NCBI GenBank assembly: GCA_964537685.1
Contig: CAZICM010000079.1
Location: forward strand, 1-38,414
Source of the DNA: CAZICM01 sp964537685
Lineage (GTDB): Bacteria > Myxococcota_A > Polyangia > Polyangiales > Polyangiaceae
Length of the DNA stretch: 38,414 nt
Reading direction: 5' to 3'
Shown: in pieces, positions 1 through 8,127 of the stretch
Numbering within the stretch: position 1 is the stretch's first letter
How the letters are laid out: each line of letters opens with the position of its first letter
Program-made: the position numbers and the translations under genes
Notes under the pieces: generated by a model
Database searches by the model: none
The model's input: the letters and a program-made list of their open reading frames with translations, nothing else
Told to the model about the DNA's origin: nothing

Positions 1-710
1 TCTCCGCGGCTTCCCGCGCTAGACGCTCAGCCTCTTCTCGCGCTGCTTTCTCCGCTGCTTCCCGCGCTAGACGCTCAGCCTCTTCTCGCGCAAGCCTCTC
101 GGCTTCTTCACGAGCCAATCGTTCGGCTTCCTCGCGAGCCAAGCGTTCGGCTTCTTCTCGCGCAAGCCTCTCGGCTTCTTCGCGAGCCAATCGTTCGGCT
201 TCTTCGCGAGCCAAGCGTTCGGCTTCTTCTCGCGCAAGCCTCTCAGCCTCTTCCCGAGCCAAGCGTTCGGCTTCTTCACGAGCTGCTTTCTCCGCTGCTT
301 CCCGCGCAAGCCTCTCGGCTTCTTCTCGCGCAAGCCTCTCGGCCTCTTCACGAGCCAAGCGTTCGGCTTCTTCACGAGCTGCTTTCTCCGCTGCTTCTCG
401 CGCAAGCCTCTCGGCTTCTTCGCGAGCTGCTTTCTCCGCTGCTTCTCGCGCAAGCCTCTCGGCCTCTTCTCGCGCCGCTCGCTCCGCAGCTTCGCGCGCT
501 ACCCGCTCGGCTTCCGCTCGCTCCGCTTCCTCTCGCGCCGCTCGCTCCGCTTCTTCCTGCTCACGCGCAAGCCTCGCCGCCTCTTCCCGCGCTAAACGCT
601 CGGCTTCCGCTCGCTTCTCCGCCTCGCGCTTCACTCGCTCGGCTTCCGCCCGCTCCGCTTCCTCCCGCGCAGCTCGCTCCGCTTCCTCTTGCTTCTCCGC
701 TTCCAGGGTC
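1..710 (-). repeat. 24-bp tandem repeat array inside a coding region
   Basis: A 24-bp unit coding for one octad (EEAERLAR type) is repeated about 20 times between the left edge and about 480, often nearly perfectly. It then degrades to looser copies up to about 710. Because 24 is a multiple of three, all frames stay open, which creates long spurious frames here. Copies differ mainly at third codon positions and by block substitution of Leu-Ala-Arg with Lys-Ala-Ala-Arg type units. Confidence 0.85.
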
Positions 711-1441
711 AGCCGCCGCGCCCGCTCGTCCGACGTCTCTATCGCTTCTTCTACGCCCGCTGTCTTGCGCGTAACCTCAAACTCCGCGCGTAAATCTTCT
801 TCGCCTTCCAGCGCCGCGTCATCAAACTCAATCTCGGATGTCTCTACAGCCAATGGCGGTGACGCCGCTTCAAGCGCCTGCTGCTCGGCAAGTACAGCCC
901 GCGCCGCTTCCTCCGCAGCTTCACCCGCGATCGTCGGAATCTCTTCGTCGTCAAAGGTCAGCACCGGAATAATCGGCGCCGCAGGCGGCCTAAGCGCCGG
1001 CTGCACACCCGGCTTGGCCTTCGGCGCAGGCGCGGGAACCGTCTTGATTTGAGCCGCCGCATCCGCAGGCGGAGGAGCCGTCTTCTTGACCAACAGCAAA
1101 GGCTGGCTCGGCGCCGCTTCCTCGGCGTCGATGTATTCCGCCGAAACAGGAACGCTTTCTTCCAGCGGCTCTTCGAAAATGATCTGATCCGGAGAAACCC
1201 GCTGCGTTGCCTCGAATTCCGAAGGCGGCGACAATTCCAAACTCAGGGGAGGCGGCGGTGATTCAGGTGTCTTTGCCTTGGAGAGCTCCGCGCGAAAAGG
1301 TTCGCTCTTTTCCGCCGACGGCGCAGAAGCCTGAAGCAAGGCCGCAAGCACCGAGGGCCCCGGCGCGGGCCTGAGTTTCGCGTTCTTCTGAACCCGCGCC
1401 AGCAGGTTCTCGAGCGCGCTGATCCGATCTGAATCGCTCAC
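1..1441 (-). CDS. Long coiled-coil protein with 8-residue repeats (partial, C-terminus outside window)
   Basis: An uninterrupted frame of 480 codons runs from a GTG at 1441 to the left edge. The GTG overlaps the stop of the upstream gene (GTGA), which suggests translational coupling and supports this start. Residues 1-250 are Pro/Ala/Glu-rich and probably disordered, with acidic patches. From about residue 245 the chain becomes an Ala/Glu/Arg helix made of octads such as EEAERLAR with variants like EAAEKAAR, which resembles the charged helices of TolA-type or motility-scaffold proteins. There is no signal peptide, so a cytoplasmic location is inferred. The domain that would define function is beyond the window, and I do not recognise the family. 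The long charged helix suggests a scaffold or spacer. The gene is easily missed because it has no ATG start and no stop in the window. Confidence 0.8.
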   Translation of the reverse strand, partial: MSDSDRISALENLLARVQKNAKLRPAPGPSVLAALLQASAPSAEKSEPFRAELSKAKTPESPPPPLSLELSPPSEFEATQRVSPDQIIFEEPLEESVPVSAEYIDAEEAAPSQPLLLVKKTAPPPADAAAQIKTVPAPAPKAKPGVQPALRPPAAPIIPVLTFDDEEIPTIAGEAAEEAARAVLAEQQALEAASPPLAVETSEIEFDDAALEGEEDLRAEFEVTRKTAGVEEAIETSDERARRLTLEAEKQEEAERAAREEAERAEAERVKREAEKRAEAERLAREEAARLAREQEEAERAAREEAERAEAERVAREAAERAAREEAERLAREAAEKAAREEAERLAREAAEKAAREEAERLAREEAERLAREEAERLAREAAEKAAREEAERLAREEAERLAREEAERLAREEAERLAREEAERLAREEAERLAREEAERLAREEAERLAREEAERLAREAAEKAAREEAERLAREAAE

Positions 1442-2037
1442 GCTTCACCTCGCTCCGCCGTGGAACGGCTGTGAAGCCTCGCCAGCACTTCACCCCAGCC
1501 GATGCCATCGGCGAGCCATGCCCGCACTTTGCCAGCCGCTTTTTCACCGGCAATCAGGAAGCGGGCCCGCGAGTTGTCCCGGCCCAGCCGTACCGCATGC
1601 GCATCGCGTCCCGTCGCCGCTTTAAGCGCGCCCGACAATACAGCCTCCAGCAGCGCATCCCCTTCCCCGCCGAGCGGAGAGTGATCGACCAGCATGAGCA
1701 GCGCGTGACCCCAGCGCTCGAGCGATAGCGCGCCCAAACCAACGAGAGAGAACTCACCGCCCAGGTGATCGACCATGGCCTCCAGGCTCGCGCCCCGGAC
1801 AGCCAGCTCGCCTTCGCTTTGTTCCTGTTCGGCAAATCGCGCGCACACCCGTTTTCCCATGGGTTCGCCGAGCGCTTGCCCAAACGCGGCAACCGCTTCC
1901 GGACCCGCCGATGAAAGCAGCGAAAGCAGCGCCTTGGCTGGAACGAGCAAACGAAATGGCGCCCCCTCCAAATGAACGAGCCCGCTTCCAAAATCGAAGG
2001 TAACCGCTTTCGATGGGTCGAATCGCAGCTCAGGCAT
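1438..2037 (-). CDS. V4R-like small-molecule-binding domain protein (tentative)
   Basis: A 199-residue soluble protein. I chose the ATG at 2037, preceded by GAGG, over a GTG at 2049 that lacks any purine-rich site. The C-terminal half has a pattern seen in V4R (4-vinyl reductase) domains: a helix ending in ATGR followed by a hydrophobic strand with FLIAGEKAAGKVR, and an acidic-glycine segment GEGDALLEAVLSGAL. V4R domains usually sense small ligands or act in assembly. The protein lacks an obvious Cys metal cluster. It is followed by, and overlaps by four bases, the coiled-coil gene, so the two are probably made together and may interact. The family assignment is weak; an unrelated conserved myxobacterial protein is possible. 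Confidence 0.55.
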   Translation of the reverse strand: MPELRFDPSKAVTFDFGSGLVHLEGAPFRLLVPAKALLSLLSSAGPEAVAAFGQALGEPMGKRVCARFAEQEQSEGELAVRGASLEAMVDHLGGEFSLVGLGALSLERWGHALLMLVDHSPLGGEGDALLEAVLSGALKAATGRDAHAVRLGRDNSRARFLIAGEKAAGKVRAWLADGIGWGEVLARLHSRSTAERGEA

Positions 2038-2193
2038 AGCGCCTCGCACTAGAGGGTGACGGCATTCGTAGAATGAAGAAACAGCCTCGCCAAAGCCTTG
2101 CGCGTTGGGCCGTGAAACAGTGACAAAGGGGCAACGCGGAAATTCAACAGCGAATACTGCTCATCAACAACAAAAAAGGTTTTAGGGCCGCCC

Positions 2194-3600
2194 ATGCGAT
2201 GGTGTCAAATTGGCTGTGCGTTTTCCCGGAGGGCAGGCCCATTGCTTCGTTTTCATTGGCTGGGGGTCCTCGCGGCGGCGATTTGTTCAGGAGCTCTTGT
2301 GTCCTTGGCCCGCGCCGAGCCGTCTCCACCGTTAACGAATGATAAAGGCGGCACGGTGATTCCGGCGCGCATCAGGCCCGCACCCCATGCAAACACGCAA
2401 AGGGCCTGCTCGTTTGAGGAAGCGGTGTGTGTCCACGCGGACCCCGCGCCGGAACGGGGCGTGAGCAGCGCCGCCGTGGCGTGGACACTGAGCGCAGCGG
2501 AGCGGACACTCCGGGAATTGAAGCGTTTGGGCCTTGCGGTGCCGCTTGCCGATGGACTCGCCGGAGGCAGTCCTGCCCTGGATATTTACGTAGATCCCGC
2601 GTCCGGCGAGCCACCTTGGGCATATCCCGAGATCGATCTCTGCGATTCTTTCTTCGATCGCTGCCCCGCCTACATTGAGCTTCCCCCTCCCCTGCCCGCG
2701 CCGACACAAGCGTGCGCGCATCAACAACATGTGGCCCGCGCGATCGCCCACGCCGCGCTCCTGGGCCTGGACGCAGGCGCCGAGACCGGAACGCTGGCCA
2801 TGGCCTCGGGTTATCTCGCTTCGCTGATTTCGCCTTGCACTCCGATCGAAGTGGACGCCGTCAATCGCTTTCAACTCCATCCCGAGCGAACACTGTTGCC
2901 CTCGGAACCCGGCGAGCTCGATGGCTCATTTCTCTTTCCCGCCTATCTCGATCAGAGGTTTGGAGCGGGCTATCCGGGACGCCTCGTCACAGCTCTAATC
3001 GCCGTCGGGATTCAGCGTACCGAACCTCGTTCGATGCACTGGCAAAACGAACCCGACATCTTCGATACCCTGCGCGGCGCAATGCGCGACCGGGGCGACA
3101 CCATCGACGAACTGATGCTGGATTTTTCGGTGGCGCGGGCTTTTATCGGAAATCGAAGCGACGAAGATCATCTGCGCGATACGGCCCGCTTTGGAGATGC
3201 CGGCCGGGTGCGCTTTGAGTGGTCTGTGCCTTATGCCTCGCTGCCCCGGAGACTCGCGCCCCTGCGGCCCATTGAAGCCCTGGGCTCGACGTATGTATGG
3301 CTCGATCTCAGCTCGGCAAAGCCAGACGCCGAACTCGTATTTGTTGCGGACTGGGAACTCGATGTGCTGTTTCGCTGGGCGCTCATCAAAGTCGATAAAA
3401 TGGGGCGCGAAGCAGGCCGCATCGATGTGGCTGGCGTCTATGGAAGCAGGCGGGCCGAGCGAACCGTGCGCGAGCTTTCGGGCCTCGCGGGCATTTTGAT
3501 CGTGGGCACCAATACGGGCAGCGTAGATGCCGGCCATCCTTTCGATCCAGACGACACGCCCGTTCCTGTCCGCTCCTACACCATCACTTTGTATCAATAG
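2194..3600 (+). CDS. Secreted protein of uncertain family, possibly MXAN_6640-type pseudo-metalloprotease
   Basis: 468 residues starting at an ATG six bases after AGGG. Residues 1-41 form a signal peptide: basic start, hydrophobic stretch, Ala-Arg-Ala cleavage site. The mature protein has several Cys residues, consistent with an exported disulfide-bonded protein. The order of elements (a strand with DIYVDP, a helix beginning HQQHVARAIAHAALL, then a helix in the place of a WLxEG segment) recalls the MXAN_6640 family of putative metalloproteases. However, HExxH is absent here, having become AIAHA, so any such relative would be inactive. The end contains beta-rich sequence and finishes SYTITLYQ. 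It is transcribed toward argG, 42 bases away, and could share its transcript. Function is unknown. Confidence 0.6.
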   Translation: MRWCQIGCAFSRRAGPLLRFHWLGVLAAAICSGALVSLARAEPSPPLTNDKGGTVIPARIRPAPHANTQRACSFEEAVCVHADPAPERGVSSAAVAWTLSAAERTLRELKRLGLAVPLADGLAGGSPALDIYVDPASGEPPWAYPEIDLCDSFFDRCPAYIELPPPLPAPTQACAHQQHVARAIAHAALLGLDAGAETGTLAMASGYLASLISPCTPIEVDAVNRFQLHPERTLLPSEPGELDGSFLFPAYLDQRFGAGYPGRLVTALIAVGIQRTEPRSMHWQNEPDIFDTLRGAMRDRGDTIDELMLDFSVARAFIGNRSDEDHLRDTARFGDAGRVRFEWSVPYASLPRRLAPLRPIEALGSTYVWLDLSSAKPDAELVFVADWELDVLFRWALIKVDKMGREAGRIDVAGVYGSRRAERTVRELSGLAGILIVGTNTGSVDAGHPFDPDDTPVPVRSYTITLYQ

Positions 3601-3642
3601 GGCTTGAACTAAGGGCTGCGCTCTGCGACAAGGCGCACCCCT

Positions 3643-4845
3643 ATGAGCCGGCATCCCATTCAGTCCGTGGTGCTCGCCTATTCGGGCGGCCTCGACACCA
3701 GCGTGATTTTACGCTGGATCAAAGAAACCTATGCATGTGAAGTCATCGCCTGGTGCGCCGATTTAGGCCAAGGCGAAGAGCTCTCGCCGCTGCAGGAAAA
3801 AGCCTTTGCTACAGGCGCTTCCGATTATGTGCAGGTCGATCTGCGCGAAACCTTCGTGCGCGATTTCGTATTCCCAGCGCTGCGCGCAAACGCTCTGTAC
3901 GAAGGCGATTATCTGCTCGGCACCTCGCTCGCGCGGCCGTGCATCATTCAAGGATTGATGCGCACGGTCAAAGAACGAAAGGCCGACGCCTTAGCCCATG
4001 GAGCGACAGGAAAGGGAAATGATCAGGTCCGCTTTGAGCTCGGCGCCTTTCATTTCGATCCGCATATCCGCATCATCGCGCCGTGGCGGGAATGGACGCT
4101 GCGTTCGCGCAGCGACTGCATTGCTTATGCGAAAGAACACGGAATCCCCATCACCGTAACGGCTGAAAAGCCCTATTCGATGGATCGCAATCTCTTTCAC
4201 ATTTCCTACGAGGGCGGGATTTTAGAAGACCCTTGGCGTGAGCCCGATCGGGAGATGTTTTTGCTCACGCGCGATCCGGGCGATGCGCCTGATGCGCCTT
4301 GTTATGTGGAAATCGAGTTCGAGGCGGGAACCCCCGTGGCCGTAAACGGCGAACGGCTTGGTCCGGCGGCGCTGTTGACTGCCCTCAATCAAATCGCGGG
4401 CCTGCATGGAGTGGGCCGCGTCGACATTGTTGAAAATCGTTTCGTCGGAATGAAGTCGCGGGGCGTCTACGAAACCCCGGGCGGAACGCTGCTGTGGAAG
4501 GCTCACAGGGCCGTGGAATCGATTACGCTCGACCGCGAAGTGATGCGTATCCGGGATAGCTTGGTGCCTGAATACGCGTCGCTTGTGTACCGGGGTTTTT
4601 GGTTCTCGCCCGAACGCGAAATGCTTCAGGCGATGATCGACGCGACCCAAGAGCACGTCACGGGCACGGCGAGGCTCAAGCTGTTTAAGGGCAGCGCTCA
4701 AGTCGTCGGCCGCAAGAGCATCAAAACCCTGTACCGCCAGGACTTTGTCACCTTTGAACAAGACGACGTGTACGACCAGGCCGACGCGGCAGGCTTTATC
4801 CGCCTGAATGCGCTAAGGCTGCGGCTTCGCTCCATGCGGGAGTGA
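3643..4845 (+). CDS. argG: Argininosuccinate synthase
   Basis: 400 residues, the usual family length. It joins citrulline and aspartate using ATP to give argininosuccinate, the penultimate step of arginine synthesis, in the cytoplasm. The N-type ATP pyrophosphatase loop YSGGLDTS lies at residues 13-20. Other family signatures are GATGKGNDQVRFE in the first third and YSMDRNLFHISYEGGILEDP near the middle, which bind aspartate and citrulline. The ATG has an AAGG about nine bases upstream. It sits 42 bases after a secreted-protein gene with no clear link to arginine synthesis, and no argH is in the window. The next gene converges with a 7-base gap and no visible terminator hairpin. Confidence 0.97.
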   Translation: MSRHPIQSVVLAYSGGLDTSVILRWIKETYACEVIAWCADLGQGEELSPLQEKAFATGASDYVQVDLRETFVRDFVFPALRANALYEGDYLLGTSLARPCIIQGLMRTVKERKADALAHGATGKGNDQVRFELGAFHFDPHIRIIAPWREWTLRSRSDCIAYAKEHGIPITVTAEKPYSMDRNLFHISYEGGILEDPWREPDREMFLLTRDPGDAPDAPCYVEIEFEAGTPVAVNGERLGPAALLTALNQIAGLHGVGRVDIVENRFVGMKSRGVYETPGGTLLWKAHRAVESITLDREVMRIRDSLVPEYASLVYRGFWFSPEREMLQAMIDATQEHVTGTARLKLFKGSAQVVGRKSIKTLYRQDFVTFEQDDVYDQADAAGFIRLNALRLRLRSMRE

Positions 4846-4852
4846 TTTCGGT

Positions 4853-5896
4853 TTAGCTTTTGGCTTTTGCTTTTTTGGCGGCACTTTTCTTGGGCTTGAC
4901 CGCCTTGTCCACCGAGGCCGCCTTCGCCGCCCCAACACCCGCGGGCGTCCTCACCGATGGAGGCCCCTCCAGCGCCTGCCACTCATCCTCCAGCGAAAAC
5001 AGCACTCCAATCAGCTCAATCGCGCGATCCCGCGGCAGCCATTGCTCTTCGGGCGGGGCAACCACGGAAGCCGCCTTGGGCGTCTTCTTCGCGGCCACCA
5101 AGGGCTTGAGTCCCTGCGCCAGCTCCTCGAGCTTCTTGCCCGTCGCCTGTAAACGGTCGACCCATTCTGTGCCCCGGTAGGCGTATTCCGCCTGATGTAC
5201 AAGCGCCTGACCCAAATCCAAGAGCCGGTTCGCCGTCACCGACGCAGGCTCGGCCCGGGATTCCACGGCTTCGCGCAGCGAAAGCAGCTCCCTCAGCACG
5301 AGCCCAACCGGCGACGTCGGCCGGAACGATGGAAGCGCGGCGTCAAATTGAAGATCGCGCAGCCCCAGAAAATACCAGGCATGCGGAGTGGTCACCCGGT
5401 ACAGGTATTCAGCGCCCGATAGCTCGGCCGCCTCCATCGCGAGCGTCCACGCCTTCTCTTCATTGATGTTGTCGTGCTCGTCCTCCAAACCCTCGATCCG
5501 GCGGCAGCTCGCATAGCGCACGAGCGGATCGGCCCAGGCCATCACCAGCACTTGGGTGCTCTTCGACCAGCTACAAAGCACAAAAGCCTTGGCCTCCACC
5601 GACACATAGCCTTCGGGCGCAATCCACACGAAACGGCCTTCTTTTAAGTCGGCCCGGTACTCATGCTTCTCGGCGCCGTGCTCCGCGAGAAGCCTTCCGA
5701 GCGCTTGGCCCTTGCGCATCCAGCGATTCACCAGCCCGGCCGAATCCAAAGGCGCCGGTGAGTGCGCTTCAGGCGAAGGACGGCTTTTACCCTGCCCCTC
5801 GGATTTTTTGGTCCGTTTCGCTTGAGCAGCGGGCACACTGCCGCCCGTTTGCTTCTTCGATCCCGTCGAAACTTTGCTTGTCCGCCCTTTCGACAT
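4853..5896 (-). CDS. Unknown protein with lysine-rich tails, possibly DUF6882-like core
   Basis: 347 residues. Residues 1-45 and the last 20 are Lys/Ala/Ser-rich and resemble nucleic-acid-binding tails (the end reads KPKKSAAKKAKAKS). The core around residues 75-160 contains YVSVEAKAFVLCSWS followed by TQVLVMAWADP. This resembles the strand pair with a Trp-rich 'tWlWaWaN' segment that defines DUF6882, although the Trp residues are only partly kept. A helical region follows at about 205-265. No catalytic motif is visible. It converges on argG and diverges from the stressosome cluster, so it may share the 256-bp promoter region with it. Function is unknown; a DNA-associated protein is a guess based only on the tails. 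Confidence 0.65.
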   Translation of the reverse strand: MSKGRTSKVSTGSKKQTGGSVPAAQAKRTKKSEGQGKSRPSPEAHSPAPLDSAGLVNRWMRKGQALGRLLAEHGAEKHEYRADLKEGRFVWIAPEGYVSVEAKAFVLCSWSKSTQVLVMAWADPLVRYASCRRIEGLEDEHDNINEEKAWTLAMEAAELSGAEYLYRVTTPHAWYFLGLRDLQFDAALPSFRPTSPVGLVLRELLSLREAVESRAEPASVTANRLLDLGQALVHQAEYAYRGTEWVDRLQATGKKLEELAQGLKPLVAAKKTPKAASVVAPPEEQWLPRDRAIELIGVLFSLEDEWQALEGPPSVRTPAGVGAAKAASVDKAVKPKKSAAKKAKAKS

Positions 5897-6152
5897 GGGG
5901 GCCGACTTTACACGAATCGCGGATTACAAGATGCCTCTCCGTTGAGCAGGGCATGGCCCGGGCGCATGCACAAACACCCCATGGAGCGAACCGCGAAAAA
6001 CGCGGCGGCTCAATAGCAGGCCGTGATACGCTCTCAAGCTCAGCGATTCATCGCTTGTGGGCGGTGCGGACAATTGCTTATTTGAAGATTCAAGTCTTGA
6101 GTGACGAGCGAATGCGAAGCGCGGAACGGCATTCAGTTAGCAAGGACGCGGG
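5897..6152. other. Divergent intergenic region upstream of the stressosome cluster
   Basis: 256 bp between two divergent genes, so promoters for both must lie here or further upstream. I see a TTGAA-GA-TTCAA dyad at 6082-6093 immediately followed by CAAG-T-CTTG at 6091-6099, which could be an operator. A 5-bp GC stem with an A5 loop lies at 5991-6005. No convincing -35/-10 pair was found on either strand. Confidence 0.4.
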
Positions 6153-6779
6153 ATGAACTCTCTTTACCAGCAGCTCATCGCGATCCTGACCCGATATATG
6201 TCGGGAGTGAACGCGCACAGCGTGCTGGGGCGCGCAGTCCGGCATTCGCTTTTGGATCCCGAACAATTGTCCCCGCGGGATCTCGCCACGCTCATGCCAA
6301 CGCTCGACCGGGGAATACGGCTTTTTGTGGACCCCAGCCGGCAATCGCATGTGCTCGCGGAAATCGAGGCGCTCAGCGGGCGCCGGGAAACGCCGTCTCA
6401 TACGGTAAATATCCGCAGCGAGCAGGACATCAGCCAAGCGCGCGTCCTGGCCAAGGCCATGTGCGAAAACGCCAACGCGCGAAGCTTCGTCACCCAAAAA
6501 GTCGCAACCGTCGTCAGCGAGCTGGCTCGCAATATTGTGAGCTACACGCCCGGCGGCTCGATTGAATTGATCATGAGCAACGAAGGACAATCGCGCATTA
6601 TGGTGCGCGCCGTGGACACAGGCAGCGGCATCAACAATCTCGACGAAGTTCTGTCGGGACGCTACCGAAGCACAACCGGCCTTGGCCGCGGGCTTCTGGG
6701 CGTGAAACGCCTCTCTGACCGCTTCAACATTCGAACAGGCAAAAACGGAACGCACATCGAGGCCGAGGTGCATCTATGA
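6153..6779 (+). CDS. RsbT-like serine/threonine kinase with extra N-terminal domain (copy 1)
   Basis: 208 residues. The last ~125 are a GHKL kinase of the RsbT/RsbW type: N box SELARNIV at 122-129 with Glu123 and Asn127, G1 box VDTGSGI at 154-160, and G2 region TGLGRGLLG at 175-183. RsbT kinases phosphorylate RsbS and RsbR in the stressosome and then bind a downstream output protein. Residues 1-80 form an additional helical domain absent from the ~130-residue Bacillus RsbT. The start ATG follows AAGGA. It is first in a run of six partner-switching genes and closely matches the kinase at 8128 across its whole length, including the extra domain. Specific targets are inferred from gene order: the RsbS gene follows 58 bases later. 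Confidence 0.85.
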   Translation: MNSLYQQLIAILTRYMSGVNAHSVLGRAVRHSLLDPEQLSPRDLATLMPTLDRGIRLFVDPSRQSHVLAEIEALSGRRETPSHTVNIRSEQDISQARVLAKAMCENANARSFVTQKVATVVSELARNIVSYTPGGSIELIMSNEGQSRIMVRAVDTGSGINNLDEVLSGRYRSTTGLGRGLLGVKRLSDRFNIRTGKNGTHIEAEVHL

Positions 6780-6837
6780 GCCTTTATCAACAAGTTCCCT
6801 TTCCGACACCCTTACAATCACGAGCGGAGGCTTGACG

Positions 6838-7353
6838 ATGGCGGAGCATGAGATCAGCAGGCTTCCGATCATTAAAATCTGGGATCAGATTCTGGTGCCT
6901 CTCCAAGGAGAAGTCACCGATCGGTTGGCCGAGCGCCTGAGCCAGGAAGTGCTCGACGCGGTGCATGAGCACGGCGCGGCGGGCCTGGTCATCGATGTAA
7001 CCGGCGTATGGATGATCGACAGTCATCTCTGCGCGGTTTTAAGCCATTTGGCTTCTTGCGCGCGGCTGATGGGCACCCGCACCATCATCAGCGGACTGAG
7101 CCCCGAAATCGCCTTAACGCTTCAAACCATGGGGGTTGAGCTGCAATCCATGCAGACGGCGCTCACGGTGGAGCAGGCCCTCGAGATGCTCGGGCTTCGG
7201 GTAACGAGGGTCACTGGCAAAAAACAGTCGCAGAAGTCCGCTGAATCCAAGGCATCGCGGGCCTCAGGCGATGGGGCGGACGATGGACAGGATCCTCGCG
7301 AGCTTGGCGATCTTTCTTCGTACGGTGGCAGCGCGCGATCGGCGCGAAGGTAG
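6838..7353 (+). CDS. rsbS: RsbS-like STAS-domain stressosome scaffold protein
   Basis: 171 residues from the ATG at 6838, which has GGAGG seven bases upstream; a TTG at 6832 is too close to that site. Residues 1-120 are a single STAS domain as in RsbS, the small scaffold and kinase antagonist of stressosomes. The conserved phospho-serine is Ser62, in VIDVTG followed by MIDS, and the upstream position corresponding to RsbR Thr171 is Asp28, exactly 34 residues earlier. Residues ~122-171 form an extra polar Ser/Ala/Asp/Arg-rich tail not found in typical ~120-residue RsbS proteins. It lies between kinase copy 1 and the RsbR-like gene, matching the classic R-S-T set although in a different order. 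Confidence 0.85.
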   Translation: MAEHEISRLPIIKIWDQILVPLQGEVTDRLAERLSQEVLDAVHEHGAAGLVIDVTGVWMIDSHLCAVLSHLASCARLMGTRTIISGLSPEIALTLQTMGVELQSMQTALTVEQALEMLGLRVTRVTGKKQSQKSAESKASRASGDGADDGQDPRELGDLSSYGGSARSARR

Positions 7354-7418
7354 TGCAGATGGATCCATGGCTTCTGAGATAATCCCCGAATACCCGCACT
7401 TTCCCAAAGGAACGCGCT

Positions 7419-8087
7419 ATGCCGGCTGACGACCTGCTCGAGCAAAACAATTCCCGGATCGGGGATATTTTGGCCGTTCTCGCGAAAGTCGGGCGGGGCG
7501 ATTACGACAGCCGCCTCGCGATTGACATGCCAGACGATCATCCTGCGGCGGCGCTGTACCGCGGCATCAATGAGATGATCGAATCGCTGTCGATCGCCCA
7601 GCAAAGAAGCGCTGCCTTCCGCAAAGAGCTCGAGGAAAAGCTGGCCACCATCGAAGCTCAAAGAGCGGCCATCCGCGAACTTTCAACGCCCATCATCGAA
7701 GTGTGGGAAGGCGTTTTATGCATGCCGATCGTGGGGGTCATGGATAGCAGCCGCAGTGCCGACATGATGAACGCGCTGCTTCAAAGTGTGTCGGATAAAG
7801 GCGCCGAATACGTCATCATCGATGTCACGGGCATCGAGGTCATGGATACCCGCACGGCCGATCAATTTATCCGAACGGCACGGGCGGTTCAGCTCTTGGG
7901 CGCCGAATGCGTGCTCACGGGCATCAACCCGAGGATTGCTCAAACCATCGTTCACATGGGACTCGATCTCGAATCGGTCACAACGCTGCGAAGCCTGCGA
8001 AGCGCGCTTCAGCAATTCATCAACCGCCAAGAAGACGGCGAGGGCGACGCCGGAACAGACGACGACGCCCAAAGTGAGTCAATCTGA
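7419..8087 (+). CDS. rsbR: RsbR-like STAS protein with HAMP-like N-terminus
   Basis: 222 residues; the ATG is preceded by AAAGGAA. Residues ~15-65 contain GDYDSRLAID and a following helix, which resembles a soluble HAMP segment rather than the globin-like sensor of Bacillus RsbR. A coiled-coil linker at 60-87 leads to ELSTP and the STAS domain (88-205). The two RsbR phosphorylation positions are both hydroxyl residues: Ser110 in GVMDSSR (Thr171 equivalent) and Thr144 in VMDTRTAD (Thr205 equivalent), with the expected 34-residue spacing. An acidic tail of about 18 residues ends the protein. It should co-assemble with the RsbS protein encoded just upstream and be phosphorylated by one or both long kinases. 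Confidence 0.85.
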   Translation: MPADDLLEQNNSRIGDILAVLAKVGRGDYDSRLAIDMPDDHPAAALYRGINEMIESLSIAQQRSAAFRKELEEKLATIEAQRAAIRELSTPIIEVWEGVLCMPIVGVMDSSRSADMMNALLQSVSDKGAEYVIIDVTGIEVMDTRTADQFIRTARAVQLLGAECVLTGINPRIAQTIVHMGLDLESVTTLRSLRSALQQFINRQEDGEGDAGTDDDAQSESI

Positions 8088-8127
8088 GTACCGCAACGGC
8101 GCCGGAACCAACCGAGGGTAGTCCGCG

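Noticed and set aside
67..453. Minus-strand frame coding a very basic repeat protein (KKPNAWLAKKPRGLREK type)
   Set aside because: It is an out-of-frame reading of the 24-bp repeat of the real GTG-initiated coiled-coil gene; frame openness is explained by the repeat.
5991..6005. Hairpin CCGCG-A5-CGCGG as a terminator
   Set aside because: No T-run follows on either strand, and it lies upstream of both flanking genes.
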